64,000 nucleotides of DNA. Origin: Atlantibacter hermannii (GTDB taxonomy: Bacteria > Pseudomonadota > Gammaproteobacteria > Enterobacterales > Enterobacteriaceae). The position numbers and the translations under genes were made by a program. The notes beneath the pieces are model-generated. The model worked only from the letters and a program-made list of their open reading frames with translations, did not search any database and was not told the DNA's origin. The DNA is taken from contig NZ_JAAATR010000002.1 in the NCBI RefSeq assembly GCF_009907385.1, positions 110,878 through 174,877 of the forward strand, in the 5' to 3' direction. Below, one piece after another: positions 7,745-16,954 of this stretch. Within the stretch, counting starts at the first letter, position 1, and each line of letters begins with the position of its first letter.

Positions 7745-8503
7745 TCAGATATACATGCCGCCCGACACTTCAATGCGCTGGGCATTCATCCAGCCGAGGC
7801 CGTCGCCCAGCAGCGCGGCGATAGCCTCGCCAATATCATCCGGCAGGCCTACGCGCCCTAAGGCGGTTTGCGCCGCGATAGCCTTATTCAGTTCGGCGTT
7901 GTCGCGCACCGCGCCGCCGCCGAAGTCGGTTTCAATCGCACCCGGGGCGATGATATTGGCGGAGATGCCGCGGGCGCCCAGCTCTTTGGCCTGATAGTGA
8001 GTAAGCACTTCCATCGCACCTTTCATGGCGGCGTAGGCCGAATAGCCCGGCAGTGCAAATCGCGTCAGGCCGCTGGAGACGTTCAGGATACGTCCGCCAT
8101 TTTTCATCAGCGGTAACAGATGCTGCGTCAAAAAGAAGGGTCCTTTGAAGTGAATGTTCACTAACTGATCGAACTGCGCCTCGGTAATGTCAGTAAACGG
8201 CGCGTTAATGCCGATCCCGGCATTGTTCAATAAATAGTCGAAGCTATCGCGCTGCCAGACGTGTTTAAGCTGTTGCTTCACTTCATTGGCGAATGCGGAA
8301 AAACTCGCGCTTTCGGCGACGTTAAGCTGTAATGCCAGCGCTTTTACGCCTTTTTTCTCAATTTCTCGCACCACGTCATCCGCGTCTTCACGCTGGCTGT
8401 TGTAGGTGAGGATAATGGCAATTCCCTTCTCAGCCAGCTTTAGCGCTGCGTTTTTCCCAAGGCCGCGGCTGCCGCCGGTCACAATTGCGATACGTTGCGT
8501 CAT
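7745..8503 (-). CDS. Short-chain dehydrogenase/reductase (SDR)
   Basis: 252 residues, classical SDR. The NAD(P)-binding glycine motif is TGGSRGLG (9-16); NNAG is at 93-96; the catalytic Ser-Tyr-Lys set is Ser144, Tyr157 and Lys161 (YAAMK). The SGGMYI C-terminus is typical. The basic residue Arg13 next to the glycine motif favours NADPH. The substrate is unknown. The gene is divergent from a LysR-type regulator with a 118-base gap, a common layout in which the regulator controls the dehydrogenase; this is inference. Confidence 0.85.
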   Translation of the reverse strand: MTQRIAIVTGGSRGLGKNAALKLAEKGIAIILTYNSQREDADDVVREIEKKGVKALALQLNVAESASFSAFANEVKQQLKHVWQRDSFDYLLNNAGIGINAPFTDITEAQFDQLVNIHFKGPFFLTQHLLPLMKNGGRILNVSSGLTRFALPGYSAYAAMKGAMEVLTHYQAKELGARGISANIIAPGAIETDFGGGAVRDNAELNKAIAAQTALGRVGLPDDIGEAIAALLGDGLGWMNAQRIEVSGGMYI

Positions 8504-8621
8504 AAAAACCTCGTCTGCGTTATTACGGTGGTTGAGGGAAAGCTTATTAGCTGCTATGAAATCAATAAAGATGCCTCGCTGCGCATCACTGTTTCATTAA
8601 TAACAACAATAAGCCCAACCG

Positions 8622-9521
8622 ATGGATAAAATTCACGCAATGCAGTTGTTCATTCGGGTGGCGGATCTGGAGAGTTTTTCCCAGGCCGCGCAAACACTCG
8701 GACTCCCTAAAGGTAGCGTATCGCGCCAAATCCAGGCGCTGGAAAATGCGTTAGGCACGCGGCTATTGCACCGCACCACGCGGCGGGTGCAGCTCACCCA
8801 GGACGGCATGGTCTACTACGAGCGCTGCCGCGACTTGCTGGCCAATCTGGAAGAGCTCGACGGGCTGTTTCTGCACGATCCCTCCAGCGTCAGCGGGCGT
8901 CTGCGCGTGGATATGCCGGTTGGCATCGCAAAAAATCTGGTGATGCCAAAATTGCCCGCCTTTCTGCAACAGTATCCGGGGATTGAGCTGGAGCTGAGCA
9001 GCAGCGACCGGCTGGTGGACGTGGTACGCGAAGGGTTCGACTGCGTGGTGCGCGTCGGCCATCTGAAAGATTCCGGTCTGGTGGCGCGCCCGCTCGGTAA
9101 ACTCACCGTCGTCAATTGCGCCAGTCCGGGCTATCTGGAGCGTTTTGGTTTTCCGGAACGGCTGGACGATTTAGCGACCCATGCGGTGGTGCATTATTCC
9201 ACGCACTTCGGCAGCCGCCCCCAGGGGTTTGAATATGCGGTGGATAAGCAAACCCACTGGATAAAAACCGGCGGCATCTTAACGGTCAACAGTACCGAGA
9301 CCTACCAGGCGGCGGCGCTGACCGGGCTGGGCATTATTCAGGTGCCGCGCGTAGGGATTAAAGACGCCCTGCGCAGCGGGACGCTGATTGAAATCCTGCC
9401 CCAGTACCGGCCGGAACCGATGCCGGTGTCGCTGCTTTATCCGCATCGACGCAATCTGTCGCGGCGGGTGCATTTGTTTATGGAATGGTTAGGCGGCGTG
9501 ATGAAAGGTTACGTTGATTAA
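8622..9521 (+). CDS. yhjC: LysR-type regulator (YhjC-like)
   Basis: 299 residues. The N-terminal winged helix-turn-helix (2-60) reads MDKIHAMQLFIRVADLESFSQAAQTLGLPKGSVSRQIQALE, followed by a periplasmic-binding-like effector domain (about 90-295). E. coli yhjC is a LysR regulator directly upstream of yhjD, as here, so the symbol is assigned mainly on synteny. LysR proteins usually bind between divergent genes and the dehydrogenase at 7745-8503 is divergently transcribed, making it the likely target. Effector unknown. Confidence 0.75.
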   Translation: MDKIHAMQLFIRVADLESFSQAAQTLGLPKGSVSRQIQALENALGTRLLHRTTRRVQLTQDGMVYYERCRDLLANLEELDGLFLHDPSSVSGRLRVDMPVGIAKNLVMPKLPAFLQQYPGIELELSSSDRLVDVVREGFDCVVRVGHLKDSGLVARPLGKLTVVNCASPGYLERFGFPERLDDLATHAVVHYSTHFGSRPQGFEYAVDKQTHWIKTGGILTVNSTETYQAAALTGLGIIQVPRVGIKDALRSGTLIEILPQYRPEPMPVSLLYPHRRNLSRRVHLFMEWLGGVMKGYVD

Positions 9522-9574
9522 CGTAAGTCTATACTTTTCCCATGATGCTTATCACTGACAAGGAATTGCGTTCA

Positions 9575-10627
9575 ATGACAACACCGGAGAACACCCCGAA
9601 ACGCCCAACCAACGATCTGGACTATAAGCCAGTGCCACAACTGGATACCCGCTCTGAAGAGGCGAAAAAAGATCAGCCTGAACAGGGTGATAGTCATGAA
9701 AAAGGTGAGGGGCCGATTGCGAAGGTCACCGAGACGGTGGAAAAACTGGAGCGCCGCCCGATGATTGCCCACCTGATTCGGGCCACGGAGCGTTTTAATG
9801 ACCGGCTCGGTAACCAGTTCGGCGCGGCGATAACCTATTTCTCTTTCTTATCAATGATCCCGATTTTGATGGTGTCATTTGCGGCGGCGGGCTTTATCCT
9901 GGCGTCGCATCCGACGCTGTTGCAGGATATTTTTAATAAAATTCTGATGAACGTCAGCGACCAGACGCTGGCAACCACCCTGAAAAGCACCATCAACACC
10001 GCCGTGCAGCAGCGCACCACCGTGGGCATTGTCGGTCTCGCCGTGGCGCTCTATTCCGGGGTGAACTGGATGGGTAACCTGCGCGAGGCCATCCGCGCCC
10101 AGTCGCGCGATGTCTGGGAGCGCAACGCTCAGGACGAAGAGAAGTGGTGGGCGAAATATCTGCGCGATTTCGTCTCGCTGATTGGCCTGCTGGTGGCGCT
10201 GATCATCACCATTTCCATTACCTCCGTGGCCGGCTCGGCCCAGGAAATGATCATCCGCTGGCTGTATCTCGACTATATCCCGTGGCTGAAGCCGGTCTGG
10301 CAGCTGATTGGCCTGGCGATTTCCATGTGCGCCAACTTCCTGCTGTTCTTCTGGATCTTCTGGCGGCTGCCGCGCCACCGTCCGCGTAAAAAGGCGCTGA
10401 TCCGCGGCAGTATTCTGGCTGCCGTGGGGTTTGAGGTGATCAAAATCATTATGACCTGGACGCTGCCGTCGCTAATGACCTCGCCTTCCGGCGCGGCATT
10501 TGGATCGGTGCTGGGGCTGATGGCGTTCTTCTATTTCTTTGCCCGTCTGACGCTGTTCTGTGCGGCGTGGATCGCCACCGCAGAGTACAAAGACGATAAG
10601 CGGATGCCGGGTAAACCCCACCGTTAA
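9575..10627 (+). CDS. yhjD: Inner membrane protein YhjD (YihY/BrkB family)
   Basis: 350 residues from ATG 9575, chosen because AAGGAA lies upstream and the N-terminus MTTPENTP resembles the E. coli protein; an in-frame ATG at 9542 would add 11 residues. After a polar, charged N-terminal tail of about 60 residues there are roughly six membrane helices with the family signature (FGAAITYFSFLSMIPILMV, YSGVNWMGNLREAI). Mutations in E. coli yhjD suppress loss of lipid A Kdo, which led to proposals of a lipid or lipopolysaccharide transport role; the true substrate is not settled. It lies 53 bases downstream of the LysR gene. Confidence 0.9.
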   Translation: MTTPENTPKRPTNDLDYKPVPQLDTRSEEAKKDQPEQGDSHEKGEGPIAKVTETVEKLERRPMIAHLIRATERFNDRLGNQFGAAITYFSFLSMIPILMVSFAAAGFILASHPTLLQDIFNKILMNVSDQTLATTLKSTINTAVQQRTTVGIVGLAVALYSGVNWMGNLREAIRAQSRDVWERNAQDEEKWWAKYLRDFVSLIGLLVALIITISITSVAGSAQEMIIRWLYLDYIPWLKPVWQLIGLAISMCANFLLFFWIFWRLPRHRPRKKALIRGSILAAVGFEVIKIIMTWTLPSLMTSPSGAAFGSVLGLMAFFYFFARLTLFCAAWIATAEYKDDKRMPGKPHR

Positions 10628-10632
10628 TCAGG

Positions 10633-10668
10633 CCGGGCTGGAGTAAAACGCAAAAAACTTCAGCCCGG
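10633..10668 (+). terminator. Hairpin after yhjD
   Basis: CCGGGCTGGAGT (10633-10644) pairs with ACTTCAGCCCGG (10657-10668) over 12 bp including one G-T pair. No T-tract follows directly, so termination strength is uncertain. It separates yhjD from yhjE. Confidence 0.5.
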
Positions 10669-10898
10669 ACCAGCGTTTTAGAGGATAAATCCATTCCGTA
10701 ACTTTTATTTAACCAATTTCTGGTTTTTCATGCTGATTTGAAATTTGTGTGAAGCATTTCATAGAAGTGAAATGGCGAGCATGAAAATTATCCTCTTTTT
10801 GCCGCTTTTCTGAACAAGTTCACGTTTTGTGGCGCATTGAAATGTGGCTTTTGCTATGCGTAATATGGAATTTCGTTTCACATAAATAAGAAAAAAAT

Positions 10899-12218
10899 AT
10901 GCAAGCATCCATCACCACATCCGTTGATCACGACGCACCTCCGGTTAATTCGCGCAGTAAAGTGGTTGTCGCCTCGCTCATTGGCACCGCCATTGAGTTT
11001 TTCGATTTCTACATTTATGCCACTGCGGCGGTTATTGTTTTTCCTCATATTTTCTTCCCGCAGGGCGACCCGACTGCCGCTACGCTACAGTCGCTGGCGA
11101 CCTTCGCCATCGCGTTTGTGGCGCGTCCTATCGGTTCCGCCGTGTTTGGGCACTTTGGCGATCGCGTCGGGCGTAAAGCCACGCTGGTGGCCTCGCTGTT
11201 AACCATGGGTATTTCCACGGTGGTGATCGGCCTGCTGCCGGGCTACGAAACCATTGGCGTATTAGCGCCGCTGTTGCTGGCGCTGGCGCGTTTCGGCCAG
11301 GGTCTGGGCCTGGGCGGCGAATGGGGCGGGGCAGCGCTGCTGGCCACTGAAAACGCGCCTGCCGGGAAACGCGCGCTGTACGGCTCCTTCCCGCAGCTGG
11401 GCGCGCCGATCGGCTTCTTCTTCGCTAACGGCACCTTCCTGCTGCTGTCGTGGGTTTTGACCGATGAGCAATTTATGTCCTGGGGCTGGCGCGTGCCGTT
11501 CGTGTTCTCTGCGGTACTGGTGCTGATTGGCCTGTATGTGCGCGTCTCTCTGCATGAAACGCCAGTGTTCGCGAAAATCGCCAAAGCCAACAAACAGGTG
11601 AAAGTGCCCCTGGGTACGCTGCTGACCAAACATCTGCGCGTCACCATCCTCGGCACCTTTATCATGCTGGCGACCTATACGCTGTTCTATATCATGACGG
11701 TGTATTCCATGACCTTCAGTACCGCGGCGGCTCCGAACGGGCTGGGCTTTCCGCGTAACGAAGTGCTGTGGATGTTGATGATGGCGGTTATCGGCTTTGG
11801 CGTGATGGTGCCGATTGCCGGCGTGCTGGCGGATAAATTTGGCCGCCGTAAGAGCATGATCGTGATCACCACGCTGATTATTCTGTTTGCGCTGTTCGTG
11901 TTCCCGCCGCTGTTGCAGTCCGGCAACCCGGCAATGGTGATGGCGTACCTGCTGATTGGCCTGAGCATCATGGGCCTGACCTTCGGCCCGATGGGCGCGC
12001 TGCTGCCGGAGCTGTTCCCGACCGAAGTGCGTTACACCGGAGCGTCATTCTCCTATAACGTGGCGTCGATCCTGGGTGCGTCCGTGGCGCCGTATATCGC
12101 CACCTGGTTACAGGCGAACTACGGGCTGTTTTACGTGGGGATTTATCTGGCATCGATGGCGGCGCTGACGCTGATTGCGCTGCTGCTGACCCATGAGACG
12201 AAACACCAGTCGCTGTAA
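10899..12218 (+). CDS. yhjE: MFS transporter YhjE (metabolite:H+ symporter family)
   Basis: 439 residues with 12 predicted membrane helices. The start has AAGAAAAAA upstream. Family signatures are SLIGTAIEFFDFYIYATAA near the N-terminus, GHFGDRVGRKATL (the MFS GX3DRXGR loop 2-3 motif) and RFGQGLGLGGEWGG in helix 4, all typical of the ProP/ShiA/KgtP branch that imports organic acids or osmolytes with protons. Very close to E. coli YhjE, whose substrate is not established. A 271-base gap upstream may hold its own promoter. Convergent with dtpB. Confidence 0.92.
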   Translation: MQASITTSVDHDAPPVNSRSKVVVASLIGTAIEFFDFYIYATAAVIVFPHIFFPQGDPTAATLQSLATFAIAFVARPIGSAVFGHFGDRVGRKATLVASLLTMGISTVVIGLLPGYETIGVLAPLLLALARFGQGLGLGGEWGGAALLATENAPAGKRALYGSFPQLGAPIGFFFANGTFLLLSWVLTDEQFMSWGWRVPFVFSAVLVLIGLYVRVSLHETPVFAKIAKANKQVKVPLGTLLTKHLRVTILGTFIMLATYTLFYIMTVYSMTFSTAAAPNGLGFPRNEVLWMLMMAVIGFGVMVPIAGVLADKFGRRKSMIVITTLIILFALFVFPPLLQSGNPAMVMAYLLIGLSIMGLTFGPMGALLPELFPTEVRYTGASFSYNVASILGASVAPYIATWLQANYGLFYVGIYLASMAALTLIALLLTHETKHQSL

Positions 12219-12227
12219 GTCCTGAAA

Positions 12228-12255
12228 GGGCGCAGGCCGCGTGTCGCCTGCGCCC
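12228..12255. terminator. Hairpin between yhjE and dtpB
   Basis: GGGCGCAGGC (12228-12237) and GCCTGCGCCC (12246-12255) form a perfect 10-bp stem with an 8-base loop, in the short gap between the convergent yhjE and dtpB genes. No strong T-tract on either strand. Confidence 0.55.
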
Positions 12256-12263
12256 ATCCTGCT

Positions 12264-13736
12264 TTAGATTTTCTCTTCCGGCGTGGCAATCATTCGGTTC
12301 AGCCACGGCACCATCAAGCCCATCACGATCGATACGCCCAGCGTCACCAGGCCAATTTTACTGAATACCCCGGTATAAATCGGCAAGGTTTGCAGCGGAT
12401 CGGTGATCCCTTCGGGAACGGCGGTAAAGGTAGCGACGTAACCGCCCAGCAGGAACGCGGCGGCCTGAGTCAGAAACCACATCCCGAGAATAAAGCCCAT
12501 CAGGTGCTGCGGCACCAGCGCGGCGACCATCGCCAGCCCCAGCGCGCTGATCAGCAGTTCGCCCAGGCTCTGGAACAGATACACCAGCACAATAAACCAC
12601 GGTGAGGTCAGCCCCTGGGCGTCGGCGAACCACATGCCTGCGGCAGCGGCAGTCAAGAAACCGAGGGCGCACAGAAACATCCCGAGCGTAAATTTCATCG
12701 GCATGGTCAGGTCTTTGCCCCGGCTGCCCAGCCGGGTATAAATCATCGCCAGCACCGGGCTTGCCACCACCACCCAGAACGGGTTCAGCGCCTGGAAGCT
12801 CACCGGGTTAAGGGTGAAGCCGAGGATCTCATGATGGACGTTGTTAATGGCGAAGAAGTTCAGCGAGGTGGGCATCTGGGCGTAGAGGATGTAAAACAGC
12901 ACCGCTTCCAGCATCAGAATAAACGCCACAAACATCTTGTTGCGACCGGTTTTATCCAGCCGGAACGCTTCGCGGAAGAAGAAAATAATCACCACGATGG
13001 ACAACACAATCAGCACCAGATTGGCGACCTGCACGTTATGCATCAGCCAGGCGCAGAGGAAAATCATGGCGACCGTGCCCACCAGCACCAGCAGCAGGTT
13101 TTTGAAACTCATCGGCGCGTGGTCCGGCTCGGAACCGATGTGCTTCACCATGCCCCGGCAGGCAAAATAGACCAGCAGGGCGATAATCAGTCCAATGCCG
13201 CACAGGTTATACGTTACTGCGTAGCCGTAACGCTCGGCGATCACCGGCGCCAGCGACAGCGACAGCAGCGACCCGATGTTGATCGACATATAAAACAGCG
13301 TAAAAGCGCCGTCGAGACGCGGGTCTTTGGGAGGATAGCATTTGGACAGCAGGCTGGCGGGGTTAGCCTTGAACAGCCCGTTGCCCACTGCGATGGTGCC
13401 TAAGGCGATGAAAATCAGGTCAGGCTGGTGTAGTGACAGCCCGGTCATAAAATACCCGACGGCCAGCACAATCGCGCCCAACACCAGGGTGCGTTTGGTG
13501 CCGAGCAGGTGGTCGCCCACGTAGCCGCCGATAGAGATCAGTCCGTACACCAGCGCGGCAAACGCCCCAAAGGTGACGAAAGCTTGTTCCTGCGAGAAGC
13601 CGAGCTGCTGGACGAAGAAAACCGCCAGAATGCCCTGTACGCCGTAGTAGCCAAAGCGCTCCCACAGCTCGACAAAGAAGATCATAAAAAAGGGTTTCGG
13701 CTGTTGCAGTAAACCGACAGGTGCAGTGTTGTTCAT
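12264..13736 (-). CDS. dtpB: Dipeptide/tripeptide permease B
   Basis: 490 residues, matching E. coli DtpB (YhiP). A proton-dependent oligopeptide transporter (POT/PTR2 family) with about 14 membrane helices. The N-terminal [21 protein letters not shown] segment contains the ExxERFxYY proton-coupling motif, and [14 protein letters not shown] is the second PTR2 signature. It imports di- and tripeptides across the inner membrane. It lies downstream of uspA on the same strand, as in E. coli, separated from it by the hairpin at 13931-13956. Confidence 0.95.
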   Translation of the reverse strand: MNNTAPVGLLQQPKPFFMIFFVELWERFGYYGVQGILAVFFVQQLGFSQEQAFVTFGAFAALVYGLISIGGYVGDHLLGTKRTLVLGAIVLAVGYFMTGLSLHQPDLIFIALGTIAVGNGLFKANPASLLSKCYPPKDPRLDGAFTLFYMSINIGSLLSLSLAPVIAERYGYAVTYNLCGIGLIIALLVYFACRGMVKHIGSEPDHAPMSFKNLLLVLVGTVAMIFLCAWLMHNVQVANLVLIVLSIVVIIFFFREAFRLDKTGRNKMFVAFILMLEAVLFYILYAQMPTSLNFFAINNVHHEILGFTLNPVSFQALNPFWVVVASPVLAMIYTRLGSRGKDLTMPMKFTLGMFLCALGFLTAAAAGMWFADAQGLTSPWFIVLVYLFQSLGELLISALGLAMVAALVPQHLMGFILGMWFLTQAAAFLLGGYVATFTAVPEGITDPLQTLPIYTGVFSKIGLVTLGVSIVMGLMVPWLNRMIATPEEKI

Positions 13737-13930
13737 TTTTACGTTGCCTTAAGGTGACGCCAGTAAAAGTATGTACGCGGCCTCAGGATCGCGCCGCCAT
13801 GCCATTTATCGGCGAGTAATGCCGAATAAGAGCGTTAAAGCAGGTTATTGTATTGTCTAAAAACGATCGCAGCGGCAGATCACACTAATGAATTTATTGA
13901 AGTCAGTGATTTACGTTGGCAAGGCGGAAA

Positions 13931-13956
13931 TAAAAACGCCCGCATTAGCGGGCGTT
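13931..13956 (-). terminator. Rho-independent terminator of uspA
   Basis: On the minus strand AACGCCCGC loops back on GCGGGCGTT (9-bp stem, 4-base loop) and runs into TTTTATTTC. It ends uspA transcription before dtpB. Confidence 0.85.
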
Positions 13957-13974
13957 GGGGGTAAGAAAGGACGA

Positions 13975-14412
13975 TTATTCCTCTTCTTCGTCGCGCAGCG
14001 GCACAATCAGCATATCAATGTGCACGGTGTTTATCAGCTGGCGGGCAGACGACATCAGTTTGCTCCAGAAATCCTGGTGATGGCCGCACAGCACTAAATC
14101 GACGTCGTATTTTTTAATCGCGTCAACCAGCACCTGGCCCAGGTCGCCGCTGCCGCTGAGGGTTTCCGCAATCGGGTAACCTGCATTGGTGGACAGCTCA
14201 GTCAGCGCGTGGTGGGTTTCTTCAGAGATGCGTTTCTGCATATCGCCCAGATTTACGTCGATGAGGCCGGTGTAGAGATCGGAATAATTTACATCGACAT
14301 GAATCAGTGAAACTTTGGCGTTATACGGGCGTGCCATGGAGACGGCTTTTTCGACCAGCACTTTACTTTCTGGGGAGAGGTCGACTGCGATAAGTATATG
14401 TTTGTAAGCCAT
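13975..14412 (-). CDS. uspA: Universal stress protein A
   Basis: 145 residues from ATG 14412 ([16 protein letters not shown]), one residue longer than the E. coli protein and nearly identical in sequence as I remember it; the longer frame to 14457 is rejected because AAGGAG precedes ATG 14412. UspA is a small cytoplasmic dimer of the Usp superfamily. It lacks the complete ATP-binding glycine motif of the MJ0577 branch. In E. coli it accumulates on growth arrest and starvation and supports survival of DNA damage and oxidative stress. It is divergent from uspB, as in E. coli, with an unusually long 436-base gap holding both promoters. Confidence 0.97.
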   Translation of the reverse strand: MAYKHILIAVDLSPESKVLVEKAVSMARPYNAKVSLIHVDVNYSDLYTGLIDVNLGDMQKRISEETHHALTELSTNAGYPIAETLSGSGDLGQVLVDAIKKYDVDLVLCGHHQDFWSKLMSSARQLINTVHIDMLIVPLRDEEEE

Positions 14413-14700
14413 AATTTTACTCCTTCCATAAGATGTCGATGACAATGGATCAGACAACGCTTTAGGTTATCGATGATGTCCTTGCCCCGCGTCCTGCATA
14501 CCGCTCTCGCGGGAACCTGAAACGATATCCTTTAGCCTGAAGCATGAGGATATAGAAAGACTTAAGCATAACGGTCTCTTTTTACCTTATCGCCCAGGAA
14601 GAAATCCGTCAATCCGCTGCATCGGCATTCATTCTAAATCGAAATACAGTTATCACGAATGATTGACCAGAACGATGTGGCAAAAAAATAACCTGATCTT
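14413..14700. other. Long uspA-uspB intergenic region
   Basis: No open frame of note. It should hold the uspA promoter and leader, read leftward, which in E. coli is long and responsive to growth arrest. I could not place a convincing uspA -35/-10 pair. The uspB promoter candidate lies at its right edge. Confidence 0.4.
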
Positions 14701-14710
14701 CTACACTATT
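14700..14710 (+). promoter_or_regulatory. Candidate sigma-S -10 element of uspB
   Basis: TCTACACTATT (14700-14710) matches the first eight positions of the sigma-S consensus KCTAYRCTTAA. E. coli uspB is a known sigma-S gene. Transcription from here would give a leader of about 135 bases before ATG 14849. No matching -35 is visible, which is common for sigma-S promoters. Confidence 0.45.
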
Positions 14711-14848
14711 AAATGAGTCACTCGGGTAAATAAATGTGAACCCGATCGACTTTTGGTATCTCTCTCATTTGGAACGAGTTGACTGACTTGGTATCGGGGG
14801 TGCGGTTGTCCCGGGGAGTGACTCCGTGGCTATCGCCGGGGAGGTGTT

Positions 14849-15184
14849 ATGATAAGCACTGTTGCGCTGTTTTGGGCCTTATGTGTGGTATGCGTCGTCA
14901 ATATGGCACGCTACTTCTCATCGTTGCGTGCGCTGCTTGTGGTGCTTCGTGGTTGTGATCCCTTGCTCTACCAGTATGTAGATGGCAGCGGTTTTTTCAC
15001 ATCCCATGGTCAGCCAAATAAGCAAATGCGACTGGTCTGGTACATTTATGCTCAACGTTACCGCGATCATCATGACGACGAATTCATCCGCCGCTGTGAG
15101 CGAGTCCGGTGTCATTTTATATTAACCAGTGCGTTGTGCGGCCTTGTAACGGTCTGCCTCATCGCCATGATGATATGGCACTAA
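14849..15184 (+). CDS. uspB: Universal stress protein B
   Basis: 111 residues, identical length to E. coli UspB and clearly orthologous ([23 protein letters not shown]). It has hydrophobic segments at about 1-20 and 90-110, placing it in the inner membrane. In E. coli it is induced by sigma-S in stationary phase and its loss causes ethanol sensitivity; the mechanism is unknown. GGGGAGG just upstream of the ATG is a strong ribosome site. Convergent with pitA, sharing the terminator at 15185-15217. Confidence 0.97.
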   Translation: MISTVALFWALCVVCVVNMARYFSSLRALLVVLRGCDPLLYQYVDGSGFFTSHGQPNKQMRLVWYIYAQRYRDHHDDEFIRRCERVRCHFILTSALCGLVTVCLIAMMIWH

Positions 15185-15217
15185 TAAAAAAAGCGGGCAA
15201 AGCCCGCTCTTTTTTTA
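15185..15217. terminator. Bidirectional terminator between uspB and pitA
   Basis: AGCGGGC (15192-15198), loop AAA, GCCCGCT (15202-15208), flanked by an A-run on the left and seven Ts on the right, so it can serve uspB (+) and pitA (-). Confidence 0.88.
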
Positions 15218-15230
15218 ATTGCTCGCGCTG

Positions 15231-16727
15231 TCAGATAAAGTGCAGCGAAATCCAGTACAGCGCGCCGGAGAGGGCAATTGAGGCCGGCAGGGTGAACACC
15301 CAGGCCATCAGAATGCTTTTCACCGTGCGGCTCTGCAATCCGCCACCGTCAACCAGCATGGTGCCCGCAACGGACGACGACAGCACGTGCGTGGTGGAAA
15401 CCGGCATACCGGTATAACTCGCCACCCCGATAGAAATCGCCGCGGTCATTTGCGCCGACATCCCCTGAGCGTAAGTCATGCCTTTCTTACCGATTTTCTC
15501 ACCGATGGTGGTGGCGACGCGACGCCAGCCGATCATGGTGCCGATACCTAATGCCAGCGCCACCGCCATAATGATCCACACCGGTGCGTATTCGATGGTG
15601 TAGAGCAGGTCGGCTTTCAGCTCTTTCAGGTAGCGTTTGTCGTCTTTAGAGGTTTCCGGCAGGCCAGCCACTTTGTCGGCGGTATCAGAGATACACAGCA
15701 GCATACGGCGCATATGGCTGCGCTCTTCAATGCTCAGCTTGTCGTAGCTCTCAAGGCCGGTCAGCATGGTTTTGGCGCGTTGCAGGGCCAGCATGGCGCG
15801 GTTCGCGTCACAGTGGAATTCCTGCGGTTGGCTCTTCACCTCTTCCGGCGTCGGGATCACCGGATTCATATCAATCACGTGCTTGATGGCTTCGCCGTGC
15901 TGCTGGAAATAGCTCTCAACGTGGTTGATGGCGTCGCGGGTACGAGTGATGTCGTAGCCAGAGGCGTTCATGTTGACCACGAAGCCTGCGGGCGCCACGC
16001 CAATCAGCACCAGCATGATCAAGCCGATGCCTTTCTGGCCGTCGTTAGCGCCGTGAGAGAAGCTCACGCCAATGGCTGACAGGATCAGCGCGATACGGGT
16101 CCAGAACGGCGGTTTTTTCTTGCCGTCTTTTTTCTCACGCTCGGCAGGCGTCAGGTGGATACGGGCGCGTTTTTTAGTGCCGCTCCAGTAGCGACGCAGC
16201 AAAAACACCAGACCGCCTGCGAACACCAGACCGACAACAGGAGAAATAATCAGCGAGCCGAAAATGTTGATCACTTTCGGGATATTTAATGCATCGACCA
16301 CTGACGTGCCGGTCATCAGGGCGTTGGTTAAACCAATGCCGATAATCGCGCCAATCAGGGTGTGGGAGCTGGACGCCGGCAGACCCAGATACCAGGTGCC
16401 GAGGTTCCAGATGATCGCCGCCAGCAACATAGAGAACACCATGGCCAGGCCATGTGCGGAACCTACGTTAAGCAACAGATCGGTGGGAAGCATATGAACA
16501 ATGGCATAGGCTACGCTTAACCCGCCCAGCAAAACGCCGAGGAAGTTAAACACCGCTGCCATGACTACTGCCAGTTGCGAACGCATCGCTCGCGTGTATA
16601 TAACGGTTGCAACTGCGTTCGCTGTGTCATGAAAGCCGTTAATGGCTTCATAAAACAGGACAAAGCCCAGAGCAAGCAAAAGCAAAAGGCCGGTATGAAG
16701 ATCCAGGCCGGCAAATAAATGTAGCAT
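15231..16727 (-). CDS. pitA: Low-affinity inorganic phosphate transporter PitA
   Basis: 498 residues from ATG 16727 ([14 protein letters not shown]), one shorter than E. coli PitA; an in-frame ATG at 16820 is too far upstream to be the usual start. The PiT family signatures [15 protein letters not shown] (N-terminal half) and [15 protein letters not shown] (C-terminal half) are both present, as expected for the duplicated phosphate-permease fold, with a large soluble loop between. It imports metal-phosphate complexes, mainly Zn and Mg phosphate, with protons. It is generally considered the constitutive counterpart of the Pst system. Confidence 0.97.
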   Translation of the reverse strand: MLHLFAGLDLHTGLLLLLALGFVLFYEAINGFHDTANAVATVIYTRAMRSQLAVVMAAVFNFLGVLLGGLSVAYAIVHMLPTDLLLNVGSAHGLAMVFSMLLAAIIWNLGTWYLGLPASSSHTLIGAIIGIGLTNALMTGTSVVDALNIPKVINIFGSLIISPVVGLVFAGGLVFLLRRYWSGTKKRARIHLTPAEREKKDGKKKPPFWTRIALILSAIGVSFSHGANDGQKGIGLIMLVLIGVAPAGFVVNMNASGYDITRTRDAINHVESYFQQHGEAIKHVIDMNPVIPTPEEVKSQPQEFHCDANRAMLALQRAKTMLTGLESYDKLSIEERSHMRRMLLCISDTADKVAGLPETSKDDKRYLKELKADLLYTIEYAPVWIIMAVALALGIGTMIGWRRVATTIGEKIGKKGMTYAQGMSAQMTAAISIGVASYTGMPVSTTHVLSSSVAGTMLVDGGGLQSRTVKSILMAWVFTLPASIALSGALYWISLHFI

Positions 16728-16954
16728 AGACGTTACGCCATCTTGAGGACATGAACGCGCCGCATTATCAGGGACTTTCGCGGCAGGGGCAAAGTGAAAT
16801 ATAGACTTTTTTTGATGCAACGTCGCTTAACGTCAACGATTGAAAAGATTTACCCTTTAAAAAACAACTGGCTGCATTCTTGCAAAGGCATATCGCTGGT
16901 GCGACCAGCTAAGAAACTTTACAATTCGCAGCCTTATTTTCAGGGGAGCAGGGT

